NCBI GenBank assembly: GCA_011763485.2
Contig: JAANSK020282713.1
Location: 1-20,488 of the forward strand
From: Isoetes engelmannii
Taxonomy: Eukaryota > Streptophyta > Lycopodiopsida > Isoetales > Isoetaceae
Direction of reading: 5' to 3'
DNA: 20,488 nucleotides
Position 1 is the first letter of the stretch, and every line of letters begins with the position of its first letter. The position numbers were made by a program, and so were the translations under genes. Positions 1 to 9,204 of this stretch are shown here, one piece after another. The notes beneath the pieces are model-generated. The model saw only the letters and a program-made list of their open reading frames with translations, was not told where the DNA came from and searched no databases.

Positions 1-823
1 TTTTTGCAATGATTTTGTTGTCTTCCTTTTTCAAGACACATAAAAAGTGGTACAATATGGCCCCCAATTCATATACAAAAAAAAAACAGGATGCATAATC
101 TTGAGCAAAACATAGGTTAAACACCCGACCAAAAAAAATAAAAATGAAATGAGGAATAAGTTCAAAATAGTGGAATCGTGGTTTTGTGTAGATCATGGAG
201 CAATTTGAGTTATTGAACCCTACCAATAACATGGGCTTTGGATACTAGTTTACATGATTAAACCATTGGGGAAGGAAGCACCACCTTGGAAGAGTGGTCA
301 ACAACTTGCCTAGTTGAAGAAGATGAGCAACCTATGTACGAACGAATCTAGCAAGCACACATGTTAATATGAGTAGTTAGCTTGTTTTTTAGATAGGAAT
401 TGACCCTTGATTGTGTAGATGGATGATTAGTTCTTATGTATTGAGCAATTGAAATTATGAATGATTTAACGGTAGTTCCTTGCTGCACCTCTTGTGTGTG
501 TGGGACAAAGGGTGGGTAGAGACCTTAAAGCTTATTAGATTTACAAATGTTCCTAGTTAAAACCCTATAAATCCTTGTAATTGCGGCCTGTGCATAGAGC
601 CCACCGGGCTGCAGGTGTTATGTTTTGATTAAGCACTAGAAAATGGGCATAATGGCGAAGTGGGGGCGGGGCCTTGCTGAGCGTGGCTACTGGAGCCCCT
701 ATAGTGTGCTAGGCTTATATTCGATCACTGCGTATGGGCCGAGTATGGGTCTAACTCCCCCTGGGTCGCAGTTGTCGACTGATAATTGTCGTGGGGACTC
801 GATAAGCGCAGGTGTCATCCTAG
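1..823. other. Unassigned sequence left of the LTR element
   Basis: I see no supportable gene here. The first ~540 bases are AT-rich with no long open frame. From about 570 to 823 the base composition turns GC-richer, and a 63-codon open frame (643-834) runs into the LTR element; its protein resembles nothing I recognise and it is probably chance. The GC-richer part continues beyond the LTR element at 5714, so the element landed inside an older, unclassified sequence. Confidence 0.5.
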
Positions 824-828
824 CCTAT
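824..828. repeat. Target-site duplication, left copy (CCTAT)
   Basis: CCTAT lies directly before the TGTTAA start of the left LTR and is repeated exactly at 5709-5713 directly after the TTAACA end of the right LTR. A 5-bp duplication is standard for LTR retrotransposon integration, and it fixes both outer borders of the element. Confidence 0.9.
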
Positions 829-1560
829 TGTTAATGGACCGACGTTTGAATAGACAAAATTGAGCAGATTCACTGCTTTGCAGTGATCTTTTGCATCCAA
901 GGAGTATGCCTAATGAAGTTGTCACGCGGGATTTTCAGAAAACAAGGGACAAATTTGCTAACACAGTTAGAAAGCTTTAGAAGATCAACGAACACTCATA
1001 CAATTTGCATACGGTACAAAAAATGAGGCAGGTAATGATAAAGCTTTATTCCAATTCTGAAGCAAGAAGATACAATGATATGAAGATAATAAGATCATAT
1101 ACGAAAACTGTGATACAAAACAATTCCGGTCTAAGACTTGCAAAACTGGATCGGGAGCTATATTGTCGGCAACTAAGGGCTCAGGTAGAACTTCCTGTAG
1201 CTTTGTCGATCTAGGGCTGGTCTTCTTATAGGGAGCAAGCATGTCGCCCCATGATGGTGCACAGTACTTGCAAAATTGGAACTCCCACTAGGCGTCATGA
1301 TGGAAGAATCTTGTACTTGCATATCCTGCCCATGGGGGTTTTCGTAGCAACTTTCGTGGTGGCAGCCGTTGCTTCTTCCGTGGCGCCAGCCTTTGCCGTA
1401 TCCATGGCCATGTCCGTGAGTGCAGCCGTTGTATCTGCCGTGGTTAGCTCCGTCATGCTTCCGTAGTCTCTGTTACAGACTTCTTCAGACTTACTGCTTC
1501 CTTGTTGAAGAGCCTGCGCCTGGATATTTGTGTAACATTGATGAGGTATCAATGTTAATA
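829..1560 (-). repeat. LTR, left copy (3' LTR in element orientation)
   Basis: This 732-bp copy aligns over its length with 5007-5708. Both contain a short-period GC-rich stretch built on GCCGTT/CCGTGG units (here about 1355-1455). Open frames overlapping it on either strand are by-products of that low-complexity tract, not genes. It is the downstream LTR if the element runs on the minus strand, as the adjacent purine tract suggests. Confidence 0.85.
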
Positions 1561-1568
1561 CCACCCCT
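1561..1568 (-). other. Probable polypurine tract of the LTR element
   Basis: On the minus strand this reads AGGGGTGG and directly abuts the LTR boundary at 1560. A purine run next to the 3' LTR primes plus-strand DNA synthesis in LTR retrotransposons. The equivalent position for the opposite orientation (just before 5007) is less purine-pure, so this supports a minus-strand element. Confidence 0.6.
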
Positions 1569-1768
1569 GGACAAATCAATATCTAGTGTCTCCAGACCGA
1601 TGGGGATTTCCTCGGGAGTTGGCCAGCTGCCTTCTGGGAGGCACTCAGCATGCTTTGCCTTTGTGTGGGGATGGACCTTTCATGTATGATAATCCTCTTG
1701 GTGCCTGGCCCGTGTCTTGTCCTCGGGTTCGTCAGGTGAGCAATAGCCATGTTGGTGCCCATGAAGAA

Positions 1769-2619
1769 CTATTTCTGGATAATTTCTTCAAGGAAATCAT
1801 GGACCAGTGCTGGGACATCTCGGCACCGGCTTAGGAGAAGATATTCTATCCCCCATTTTCTAATGTTAGTATTGGGGTTGAAGTGATAAATCTTGTACTT
1901 CTCCCCCAGCCGGAGGAGGATATAGAGTAGTGCCAAATAATAGACGCCCTGTTGATAAACATCTGGGTCCGGCGACTGTGGCATGATCGACAAAATGTTG
2001 GAGGGTTCGTAGAGTGTCTTCAAGTGTACCCCAGCCATGCTCATCTGGAATGTATACCCAATTCTTGTGATCACCCACTCTGTGTGGTGTGGTCCACTGG
2101 TGTGTTCGGATAAATCGGGGATCAAACCTGGGGTCATCCTGAATTAATGATGGTGTCGCATTCCAATTGTGCCGCACATGGGGGTGCACATTGAAAGGCA
2201 CCCACCAATATCCATCTGTGATATGTAGTAGAGGAGTTGCACCCATTGGTATATACTTGGTCGGCTTTTGCCATGGTCCTTGACTGAAGAATGGAGAGGC
2301 ACAAATTGTCGATGTGGTCCATCTCCAAGAAGTTGTATTCCTTGACTAGGTGTTGCCAATGGTTATGGGGTACAAGCTCTATAGCACATACTGCCAAATA
2401 GACCATTGGAGTTCCGGCATTAAGTGATTTTGGCCAAGGTCTTTCAAGTGCAACTACGATGTATGATACTGCATGACCGATTGAGCCAGATGCAGCTCTA
2501 TGACATTGGCTAGCGAACTTGCGGTGTTGCTGGGCACTGTGGTGCTGGGAGAGTCGATCATAATATACATAGGCTATTGGCTGTACAGTAAGCATATAAA
2601 GAATATATGGCTGCTCCAA
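1769..2619 (-). pseudogene. Decayed coding remains in the LTR element, distal part
   Basis: Open stretches on the minus strand here (2619-2134, 2246-1866 and 2137-1769, in more than one frame) give protein-like sequence. It includes a Trp/His/Pro-rich portion with WNATPSLIQDDPRFDPRF and HKNWVYIPDEHGWGT. I do not recognise the family; it lacks the YxDD and DDE signatures of pol. It probably belonged to the single protein encoded by the non-autonomous element. It is broken. Confidence 0.5.
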
Positions 2620-3157
2620 TTGAATGAGTTTATAAGAAACTAGTGTACAAAATAATGCTTGGATATCAACAGAGAGTTGACTCTAGAATTGTAGAAGTTA
2701 AGCCATGGCTCTTCCCATAGTCCATCTAGTTGAATCTAGCGAATCCAAAAATCCAGTTGTCTGAGTGCAGTATGCATCTTGTAGTTCGACGTCGGAGAAA
2801 GGAGTTGAGGCAGTGTGTCTAGAAATGTCGATAGGTTGGCCTGTCTTAGCTCAAGTTCCGTGTTAAGATTGTCGTATTCTTGGACAATTTTCTATTCGAG
2901 TTCCCAGTCTGCATGTAGACTTCTGATCTTGGCCTTGACATTCTTATCCAGATTTGCATATTTGACCTGAAGATCTTCATGCACTGCTTTTGGTATAGTA
3001 TCCACGGGTACATTAGCGTAGAGGGACTTCTGAAGTTCCTCCACCTTTGCCTATGATTCAGTCAGATACCGTTCAACTGCCTTTAGGGAGGAGTTCCGTG
3101 CGGTGAGCTTCAATTGAAGACCAACCACCTGAGTGGTCAATTGATCCTGAAGGGCAG

Positions 3158-3454
3158 TCACATGGGCGTACGGGTGTACTCCTTCTTCAGAGTGTTTTTA
3201 TAAAAAATTATCTGCTTATCATAATAGGCAGTATCTGCAGTAAGCTTGACGTTGATTTCGCAGAGCCGAGCCTGCAGTTTCTCAATTTGGTCTTGCAGAG
3301 GAATTTGGACCTTTTTTTGTTGTAGTGCATCTTCTTCTGCTGCAGTCTTCTGTGCCTGTACTTCTAGAAGCTGCTGTTGTGATGCCGTGAGATCTTTCTG
3401 AAGCTTTTTTAGCGTGGCATCTTGCGACTCATGCTCCGACTTAACACTTTGCAA
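3158..3454 (-). pseudogene. Coiled-coil coding remains in the LTR element
   Basis: A 98-residue open stretch is rich in Gln, Lys, Glu, Leu and Ala with heptad-like spacing (for example LKKLQKDLTASQQQLLEV and IEKLQARLCEINVKL). This is typical of a long parallel coiled coil. Coiled coils of this kind occur in structural (gag-like) and accessory proteins of plant retroelements. It lies between the basic segment and the Trp-rich segment on the same strand. The element is a fossil and the reading frame is not whole. Confidence 0.6.
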
Positions 3455-3681
3455 TTCCGTCTTGAGATGCCGGGTCTCTTGTTTCAGGCGCTCAAGATCT
3501 TGTGCATTCAGTTCGAGCTCCTAATTTCTGACTTGCTACAGAGCCCATTGGTGATCCAGCTTATGAAACCATGATTTGCCTTGCTGGAACAACTGATGCA
3601 CGACTACTTCAGGTAACACATTTGTCTGTGTAGTTGAGGAATCTTCCACATTGACGAAGAGCGACTTCTGTATTTTCTTGT

Positions 3682-3945
3682 CTAGCGCTTGGAGGGTCTT
3701 TGGACATCTACCGGGGGCCTGGTTTCAGCTATGTGTTCCTTGGCCTGCTTTTGGTCATGGAGGTCATTAGAGACCGAGTGGTACTCCTCTTCCCTGTATT
3801 CACTCATGGAAGCTGAGAGTTGGGCCGACTCCGTGATTTTGAGCGCCCGTGGCTTCCGTGGCTTTGGTGTGCCTTTGCCTGTAGTCTTAGGGGACCGATA
3901 TCTTCGTCGCTTTTTGCTTGGCTCTGGCTGAGGTTGTGGGGCCAT
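3682..3945 (-). pseudogene. Basic, NLS-like coding remains in the LTR element
   Basis: An 87-residue minus-strand open stretch begins with a Pro/Gln-rich leader followed by a strongly basic segment (SKKRRRYRSPKTTGKGTPKP). This resembles a nuclear-localisation or nucleic-acid-binding tail. It precedes the coiled-coil remains in the element's sense direction. The overlapping open frames at 3804-4223 on the minus strand and 3689-4023 on the plus strand look like shadows. I infer it belonged to the element's structural or accessory protein; the family is unrecognised. Confidence 0.5.
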
Positions 3946-5006
3946 GGAGACAACTTCCTGTTGGGGCTCTTCTTCCTCCTGTTGCTCCTATCTTGTGCGC
4001 TTGAAGGGAGGCTTGGAGCCTGAGGCCTCATCATGCAGTTCAGCCGTGGGGTTTTGCTGTGGCCCATAAAATAAAGGCTCATGCTCCAAGATTGTTTAGC
4101 TGATGTATGTGGCCATTGAAGTGGCACACATGTCTGGCTTCTGCTTGATCTTTGGCGGACCTTGCAGGCTCTCATAAAAGAGCGATGCTCCGTGCAAGTC
4201 TGGTCTGTAAAAGGACAGCCCAATTGATGGGCTTATCCAGGCAAGCAGCCAACAAAATTGTATGGTACATATTTTTGTTGAGCTCGGTGTTCCTCAATGG
4301 CTGCCCATCAAATTTGTGCCAAATAGACTAAACTATTTGCTGGAGGCGAGGAGGGAGGGTTTTGAAATTGAACCTCTCCTTAAAAGGAGGCACATCATGT
4401 GGAGAGATTGTCTTGCTTTGGTATGCCTCCCGGAGAGAGGGATTCAAGGACCGCCAAAAACTGGAAGGCCTTGTTGATGATGGCTTCCATTGTAATGGTA
4501 TTCCCTTTTACTTTGATCGTGACTACCTGATCCAGAGCTCTGTAATACTTAACAAATTCTTGTAAATGGACCTCCTGCAGAGCCGGCCACTTGAGGCGGT
4601 TGAACTCTAAGAGCCCCGCCCTTTGGAAAAGAACCTTTTTGTCTTGTGAGAGTTCCTGCAGAGTTTGGAATTCTGTGATGTAGTGGAAAAATCAATAGGT
4701 AGATCAGAGAGGGGTGTGTTTGAACCAACCATTGTGATGATGGGTGCAAGGAGCGATCGGATGTAGGGGATGAAGCAATTAGCCAGAATGGAAAAGGGCG
4801 GAAGGGGAGCGCAAGAACAGAGAAAGCGGTGAGGAGGGTGTAGTTTGAGCCTTGATAGATGGTTGGGCAGAAGGTCGTCGTTCCATTCGATGCAGATATC
4901 GCCCCATGCATGCAGATGCTTGCTGGAGGACTTGGTATGTAAAGAAGCGCTAATAACTCATCGACAAGATGCAGAAAGAACTGAAGACTCGGCAGGAGGC
5001 AGCCAG

Positions 5007-5708
5007 TGTTAATGGACCGAGGTTCGAGCAGACATAATTGAGCAGATTCACTGCTTGGGAGTGATCTTATGCCTAATGAAGTTGTCACGCAGGATTTCCA
5101 TAAAACAAGGGACAAATTTGCTAACACAGTTTGAAAACTTTAGAAGATCAATGAACACTCATACAATTTGAACACGGTACAGAAAATGGGGTAGGTAATG
5201 ACAAAGATTTATTCCAATTCTAAAGCAAGAAGATACAATGATATGAAGATAATAAGATCATATAAGAAAACTGTGATACAAAACAATTCTGGTCTAAGAC
5301 TTGCGGAACTGGATTGGGAGCTATGCTGTCTTCTTATAGGGAGCAGGCAAGTCGCCTCATGATGGCACAATCTGTACTTGAAGATATCCGAAAATCTTGT
5401 ACTTGCTCGATCTGTACTTGCCAAATTGGAACTCCCACTATATGTCATGATGGAAGAATCTTGTACTTGCATATCCTGCACGTTGAGGTTTTCGTGGCAA
5501 CTTTCGTGGTGGCAGCTGTTGCTTCCGTGGCACCAGCCGTTGCCGTGTCCGTGGCCGTGTTCGTGGGTGCAGTCGTTGTATCTTCCGTGGTTAGCTCCGT
5601 GCTGCTTTTCGTAGTCTCTATTACAGGCTTCGTCAGACTTACTGCCTCCTTGATGAAGAGTCTGCGCCTGGATATTTATATAACATTGATGAGGTGTCAA
5701 TGTTAACA
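5007..5708 (-). repeat. LTR, right copy (5' LTR in element orientation)
   Basis: This 702-bp copy aligns with 829-1560. It starts TGTTAATGG and ends ATGTTAACA, so the termini form a TGTTAA/TTAACA inverted repeat. The GC-rich short-period tract is at about 5511-5600. On the minus strand that tract reads as a His/Gly-rich peptide, which is a by-product of the repeat. Confidence 0.87.
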
Positions 5709-5713
5709 CCTAT
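5709..5713. repeat. Target-site duplication, right copy (CCTAT)
   Basis: Exact match to 824-828, directly outside the right LTR. Together they show a simple insertion with no later recombination between this element and another. Confidence 0.9.
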
Positions 5714-6593
5714 ACATTTGGGAGGTTAAGTCGGGTAAGGATGCAGTGCTGCGATGTTGCATGTCATCCTCTAGTACACCCATGGAACTATTATGTCCTG
5801 GAAGGTATTCGTTCCATTTCTGCCTCATTGGACCGGGGAGATGCAACCTAGAGTAGTCTCATAGGATGACTCCATGAGATTACGTCTCCAAAAGGCTATA
5901 ATCATGCCATATCACGTCTCAGCCTATCTGCAAATTGTACACAGGAGGGGCGGATGGAATGGACTGCCCTAGCGAATGTTCTTGTTGTAACAAGTCAGAT
6001 AAGATAAAGATGCAACTAATTATCTATATGAGACTTCAAGACATCACTTATGCAATAATGAGCATAATTTTGGAGGTTGAATTAATTTTACTGAACACCT
6101 TGAGGCAATGCCTGCACTTTGACTATTGAATTCAATAGTTCAATACACGAAACTGTTCATATGTGAACGATTACTACACTGCTCACAATTCCTTCATTAT
6201 TATCAATTCGCTTGGCTAGCCAAATCGCAACCACAACCATTCTGGTATACTGGATCATTGTATGCCTTTGGTTGTCTGCAGATTGATTTAATCACAGAGA
6301 CAATGATCGAGGTGCCGATCCTTAAGTTTCCAAATTTGCTTCGATAGAATCTTGGAGTTTTCCTATTGGGCCACACAAGAACCATTATAATAACTTTCTA
6401 ATAACTGAATTGTGATTCCATATAGGGTGAATGTCTCGAAGGTTCATTCCTTCGTAACATATTTAGCTTCTGCCAGTTGAAAGAAAGATAAAATCCTTGA
6501 CTCCTTTATCATATGATTATCTGCATGCTAGGACCCCAGGGAAGACACCATAGGTCGTGCCTGTCTTTACGCTAGAACCTTATAGGGAAGATA
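5714..6593. other. Unassigned intergenic sequence
   Basis: I see no gene. The first ~230 bases have the same GC-richer character as 570-823 and are the other half of the target into which the LTR element inserted. The rest is AT-rich. The motif GATAAAATC recurs at about 6487, 6590 and 7146; the middle copy became the TRIM integration site. Confidence 0.5.
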
Positions 6594-6598
6594 AAATC
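6594..6598. repeat. TRIM target-site duplication, left copy (AAATC)
   Basis: AAATC immediately precedes the TGTAACGGGCCC start of the TRIM and recurs exactly at 7097-7101 after its end. Confidence 0.9.
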
Positions 6599-6756
6599 TG
6601 TAACGGGCCCATGGTAGACCGCTCGAGTATTTGATCCTTGAATGTGCCTGTGGGGCGTTCCCGAGACACTGGCATAAATGGGTAGAAACGACTACTCATA
6701 AACGTCTAGATGATTTTGCCCAGTTGGTTAAGGGCATGTCGATTAGGAACATTACA
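6599..6756 (+). repeat. TRIM 5' LTR (158 bp)
   Basis: Direct repeat of the right LTR (6879-7096 after allowing for the 60-bp duplication there). Starts with TG and ends with CA. Confidence 0.92.
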
Positions 6757-6758
6757 AT

Positions 6759-6770
6759 TGGTATCAGAGC
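6759..6770 (+). other. TRIM primer-binding site (tRNA-Met)
   Basis: TGGTATCAGAGC lies two bases inside the 5' LTR and matches the complement of the 3' end of plant initiator tRNA-Met. Looser similarity to the complement of the tRNA T-arm continues just downstream (around CTCGAGTTCGAGTC). It is a retroelement primer site, not a tRNA gene. Confidence 0.93.
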
Positions 6771-6866
6771 AGGTCTCGAGTTCGAGTCTCCATGGGTGCC
6801 TATATGCATGTCAATGGTATACTGGTTAAGCCATTGTCGTGGATGCTTGAGGACGAGCATAGCTCT

Positions 6867-6877
6867 AGTGGGAGAAA
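6867..6877 (+). other. TRIM polypurine tract
   Basis: AGTGGGAGAAA lies one base before the 3' LTR and is nearly all purine, as expected for the plus-strand priming site. Confidence 0.75.
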
Positions 6878-6878
6878 T

Positions 6879-7096
6879 TATAACGGGCCCATGGTAAACT
6901 GCTCGAGTATTCGATCCTTGAATGTGCCTGTGAGGTGTTCCCGAGACACCGGCATAAATGGGTAGAGTATTCGATCCTTGAATGTGCCTGTGGGGTGTTC
7001 CCGAGACACCGGCATAAATGGGTAGAAGCGACGACTCATAAACGTCTAGACGGTTTTGCCCAGTTGGTTAACGGCATGTCGGTTAGGAACGTTACA
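6879..7096 (+). repeat. TRIM 3' LTR with internal tandem duplication (218 bp)
   Basis: This LTR equals the 158-bp left LTR plus exactly 60 bp. The extra length is a tandem duplication: 6905-6964 and 6965-7024 are adjacent 60-bp copies that differ at a single position by eye. The copies match each other far better than the two LTRs do (about 8% different), so the duplication is younger than the insertion. Confidence 0.9.
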
Positions 7097-7101
7097 AAAT
7101 C
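7097..7101. repeat. TRIM target-site duplication, right copy (AAATC)
   Basis: Exact partner of 6594-6598; marks the right border of the TRIM. Confidence 0.9.
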
Positions 7102-8293
7102 CCTTTAATAATTCATCGCTTGTTTTGCTACTGCACCTTAAAGGAAGATAAAATCCCTATCTATGCACATCCAACCATAACCATCATAATCAAATATTAT
7201 AACATGATAACTCAACACCTCCCTTCATATTATAATTTAATTATCCTGTCTATTGTTTAGCACCTTCAAATCATAATATGTCCAGTTTTTCCATTACTAA
7301 ATCTCTGGCCTGATTTTGTATGACAGATTTCTGAATTGTCCTTTGTATTATGATAAGAGCATATGCCTAACCATACATGTTTTTCCATAAACATCGTATC
7401 TATCTCATTCATGAACATCTTTGCAATAAGCAGTGCCTGATAGAGGGAGAGGAGGATGACAGTCTCTCCCTGTTGCCGCCCTAGCTGTAGGCGCAAGCAA
7501 AGCATAATGCGAAGAAGTCATTTCTTCTACCATGAGTATTGTTCAAGATTGCTGACAGCACAAGACCTACATGCCCTTAGATATCATGTAAGGACTTGAG
7601 CACTGTTTCTTATATTGGAAGTGGCTTTCACTTTCTATGTTTTGCTTTCCTTTCGCTACCGACAACAACTCCTTTATGAGTGATTGATCCACAATATGAG
7701 CAGGTACATAGATCTTAAACTTGGAACCATAAAGTTTCATCTTTTATAGCGAAGCTACCATGGTCTTATTGATGACTCCAAAAATATTTTTGCTTTGTTG
7801 ACGTCTTTGTCACAGGATTTACAAGCAGTTTTTTTCATCTGGCATACTTTGCACCTAATGCTATAGTCTTCTTATTTTTCCTTTTTAGCCAGCTATTATG
7901 TATGCTGACTAAATCTTGCATCTATTTGTAATATAGAGAACAAAATATATCAGCATATTCTAACCCCGCTGCAAAACAAGATTTGCCCTAAGGGCAACCC
8001 AAAAATAGAACATCTAGAACGTTCAAGAGTGATGTTTTTACTTTCTCCATTTTCTTGATCTCAAAGAAGTCATAGGAAAAACATATCCCCTTTTAGTTAG
8101 GGTCCCACATGTCAGATTGAAATTGCATAGTAAGCTACATGGTAAGGCATACTGAGACCAAATGCTAGCTTCTAGGAGCAGAGAGGAGACATGATCTGCC
8201 TTCCGCCATCCAACTCTTTAAGTTATGATGCATGGTGCCAAGAAATATCCAATATGAGAAGTTCAATGTTTTTGTTTGAGCCATTGCCATGGC
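7102..8293. other. Unassigned AT-rich intergenic sequence
   Basis: No gene is supported. The longest open frame (7505-7266, minus strand, 79 codons) has no recognisable domain. A short perfect hairpin (TTGCCCT, one-base loop, AGGGCAA) sits at 7983-7997; it is too isolated to call as a terminator or RNA. Confidence 0.5.
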
Positions 8294-8568
8294 TTAGGGG
8301 GGTTTCTCATGGACGTAAACCTCCAGGTCTTCTGGAGGTCCGATTGCTTGGGCTGAGGTCTTGGACCTGGACAAAAATTAATCCTCTCTATTACTTTCTG
8401 CTCATGTCTTGGACCTGATTTTGATCCATCGGATGAAATTTCATTCTTGTGCATCAATCGGCTGAGATGTTGCAAAAAAAAAACCTTGGGGTCTTCTGAT
8501 TCATGGGAACCCAGAAACCTTGCTCCATATTATTTCAGGTTTAGATCCGTTCATGGGAAACCCCCTTA
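8294..8568. mobile_element. Tourist-like MITE (PIF/Harbinger), 269 bp plus TTA target duplication
   Basis: Seen: the element occupies 8297-8565 between two TTA trinucleotides (8294-8296 and 8566-8568). The left end reads GGGGGGTTTCTCATGGACG. The reverse complement of the right end reads GGGGGTTTCCCATGAACGG, and the match continues to TAAACCT after a 3-base gap, so the imperfect terminal inverted repeats are about 25-30 bp. Known: a TTA/TAA 3-bp duplication with GC-rich short inverted repeats and a length of 200-350 bp is the signature of Tourist MITEs, non-autonomous derivatives of PIF/Harbinger transposons. Open frames through it on both strands (8191-8418, 8475-8263) are by-products. It lies about 640 bp upstream of the SCAI start codon, so it may sit in or near that gene's promoter. 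Confidence 0.85.
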
Positions 8569-9204
8569 GGTGTATCAATTGATGGTCAAATGTCTTCATG
8601 AACCAACTGCATCCAGCTTATTGGGTGGATTAGCATGGCCGATCTAGAGTTCATGTGCTTGAGCTCCCAGCTGACGGAATTAATTAAGTTATGCAAGTAT
8701 AGAAGACTTTTGCCAGTCAAGTTAATTGACTTACAATACAACAAGTTAATTGACTACCTAGGAGCTTATCATAACAACTGTGTCGAATATTCTTACGTCA
8801 AATATTGTCGGATCGTGCTTGACCAACAATTAAAATGTCAATTGCTGATGTCGGAACCCGTGATCAGCCAATAATGTATTTGCGGTGAGGATGTCTGCCA
8901 TTCCCTTAGGATCGATCCAGTCCATTGCAGCTCATGGGTTCAGTCTTCGGAGACGAGCTCATATTTCGAGCTTTATTTTTGGGAGCCCGATCGTCGGAAT
9001 CAGGTTATGGGCGTCAGTTTGTGAGTCCTCCGTATTACATGAAACAACTCGTTTCTTATGTTCCTTTCTGTCTCAGTTTTTTTTCCTCCTACAAAACAAT
9101 TAAATAACCTGTTGCATAACCAATGCAAATCCCTCTATTCAATTCTTCTGAGGATTATATCTACCGTGTTGATCTTATGGTTGCCTATCTAGACGAATTT
9201 TAGT
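8569..9204 (+). promoter_or_regulatory. Upstream region of the SCAI homologue (promoter and 5' leader, not resolved)
   Basis: This must hold at least part of the promoter and 5' untranslated leader of the gene starting at 9205. I cannot place a TATA box or transcription start with confidence. A pyrimidine-rich stretch lies at about 9068-9090. An in-frame TAG at 9190-9192 closes the reading frame upstream of the chosen ATG. Small open frames (8635-8874, 8885-9103) show no known domain; the second could act as an upstream ORF if transcribed. A 14-base motif (CAAGTTAATTGACT) occurs twice, around 8718 and 8741. Confidence 0.45.

Larger units (their letters stand above)
829..5708 (-). mobile_element. 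Fossil non-autonomous LTR retrotransposon (LARD-like), 4.9 kb
   Basis: Seen: two related direct repeats (829-1560 and 5007-5708) begin TGTTAA, and the right one ends TTAACA; the whole is flanked by CCTAT on both sides. A purine run (AGGGGTGG on the minus strand) abuts the LTR at 1561-1568, which fits a polypurine tract and places the element on the minus strand. Just inside the other LTR the minus strand reads TGGCTGCC from 5005 downward, a possible primer site that I cannot match to a tRNA. The ~3.4 kb interior shows only minus-strand protein remains with basic and coiled-coil stretches. I see no protease, reverse transcriptase, RNase H or integrase motif. Known: large LTR elements lacking pol are called LARDs and depend on partner elements. 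Inferred: it is broken, with several interruptions. By eye the LTRs differ at about 9% of bases over the first ~350 aligned positions, which at commonly used grass rates suggests a few million years. Superfamily unclear, perhaps Gypsy. Confidence 0.85.
6599..7096 (+). mobile_element. TRIM (terminal-repeat retrotransposon in miniature), 498 bp
   Basis: Seen: a 158-bp left LTR (6599-6756) begins TGTAACGGGCCC and ends CATTACA. Two bases later comes TGGTATCAGAGC (6759-6770), the classical plant primer site complementary to the 3' end of initiator tRNA-Met. A ~108-bp non-coding spacer ends in a purine run (6867-6877). A right LTR follows at 6879-7096, then an exact 5-bp AAATC duplication. Known: these are the diagnostic parts of TRIMs, which carry no genes and are mobilised by proteins of other LTR elements. 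The two LTRs differ at about 13 of 156 aligned positions, mostly transitions, by eye. Open frames crossing it (for example 6631-6897) are not genes. Confidence 0.93.

Noticed and set aside
643-834. 63-codon open frame on the plus strand
   Set aside because: It ends inside the LTR of an inserted element, has no recognisable domain, and lies in GC-richer sequence where chance frames are common.
1251-1689. Several overlapping Ala/Val/Ser-rich and His/Gly-rich open frames in the LTRs (also 5209-5709)
   Set aside because: They translate a short-period GC-rich tract in different frames and are not conserved as protein between the two LTRs.
4549-5127. 192-codon minus-strand open frame
   Set aside because: It crosses an LTR boundary and shows low-complexity Ser/Leu/Pro composition without a known domain; probably a chance frame in the leader of the element.
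6759-6795. tRNA-like sequence (GGTATCAGAGC...GAGTTCGAGTC) that could suggest a tRNA gene
   Set aside because: Its position two bases inside a 158-bp LTR, with no acceptor stem or anticodon arm, identifies it as a retroelement primer-binding site.
6631-6897. 88-codon open frame
   Set aside because: It lies wholly inside the TRIM, spanning its LTR and primer site; TRIMs do not encode proteins.
8191-8475. Open frames on both strands around the MITE
   Set aside because: They run through the MITE and its inverted repeats and show no domain.
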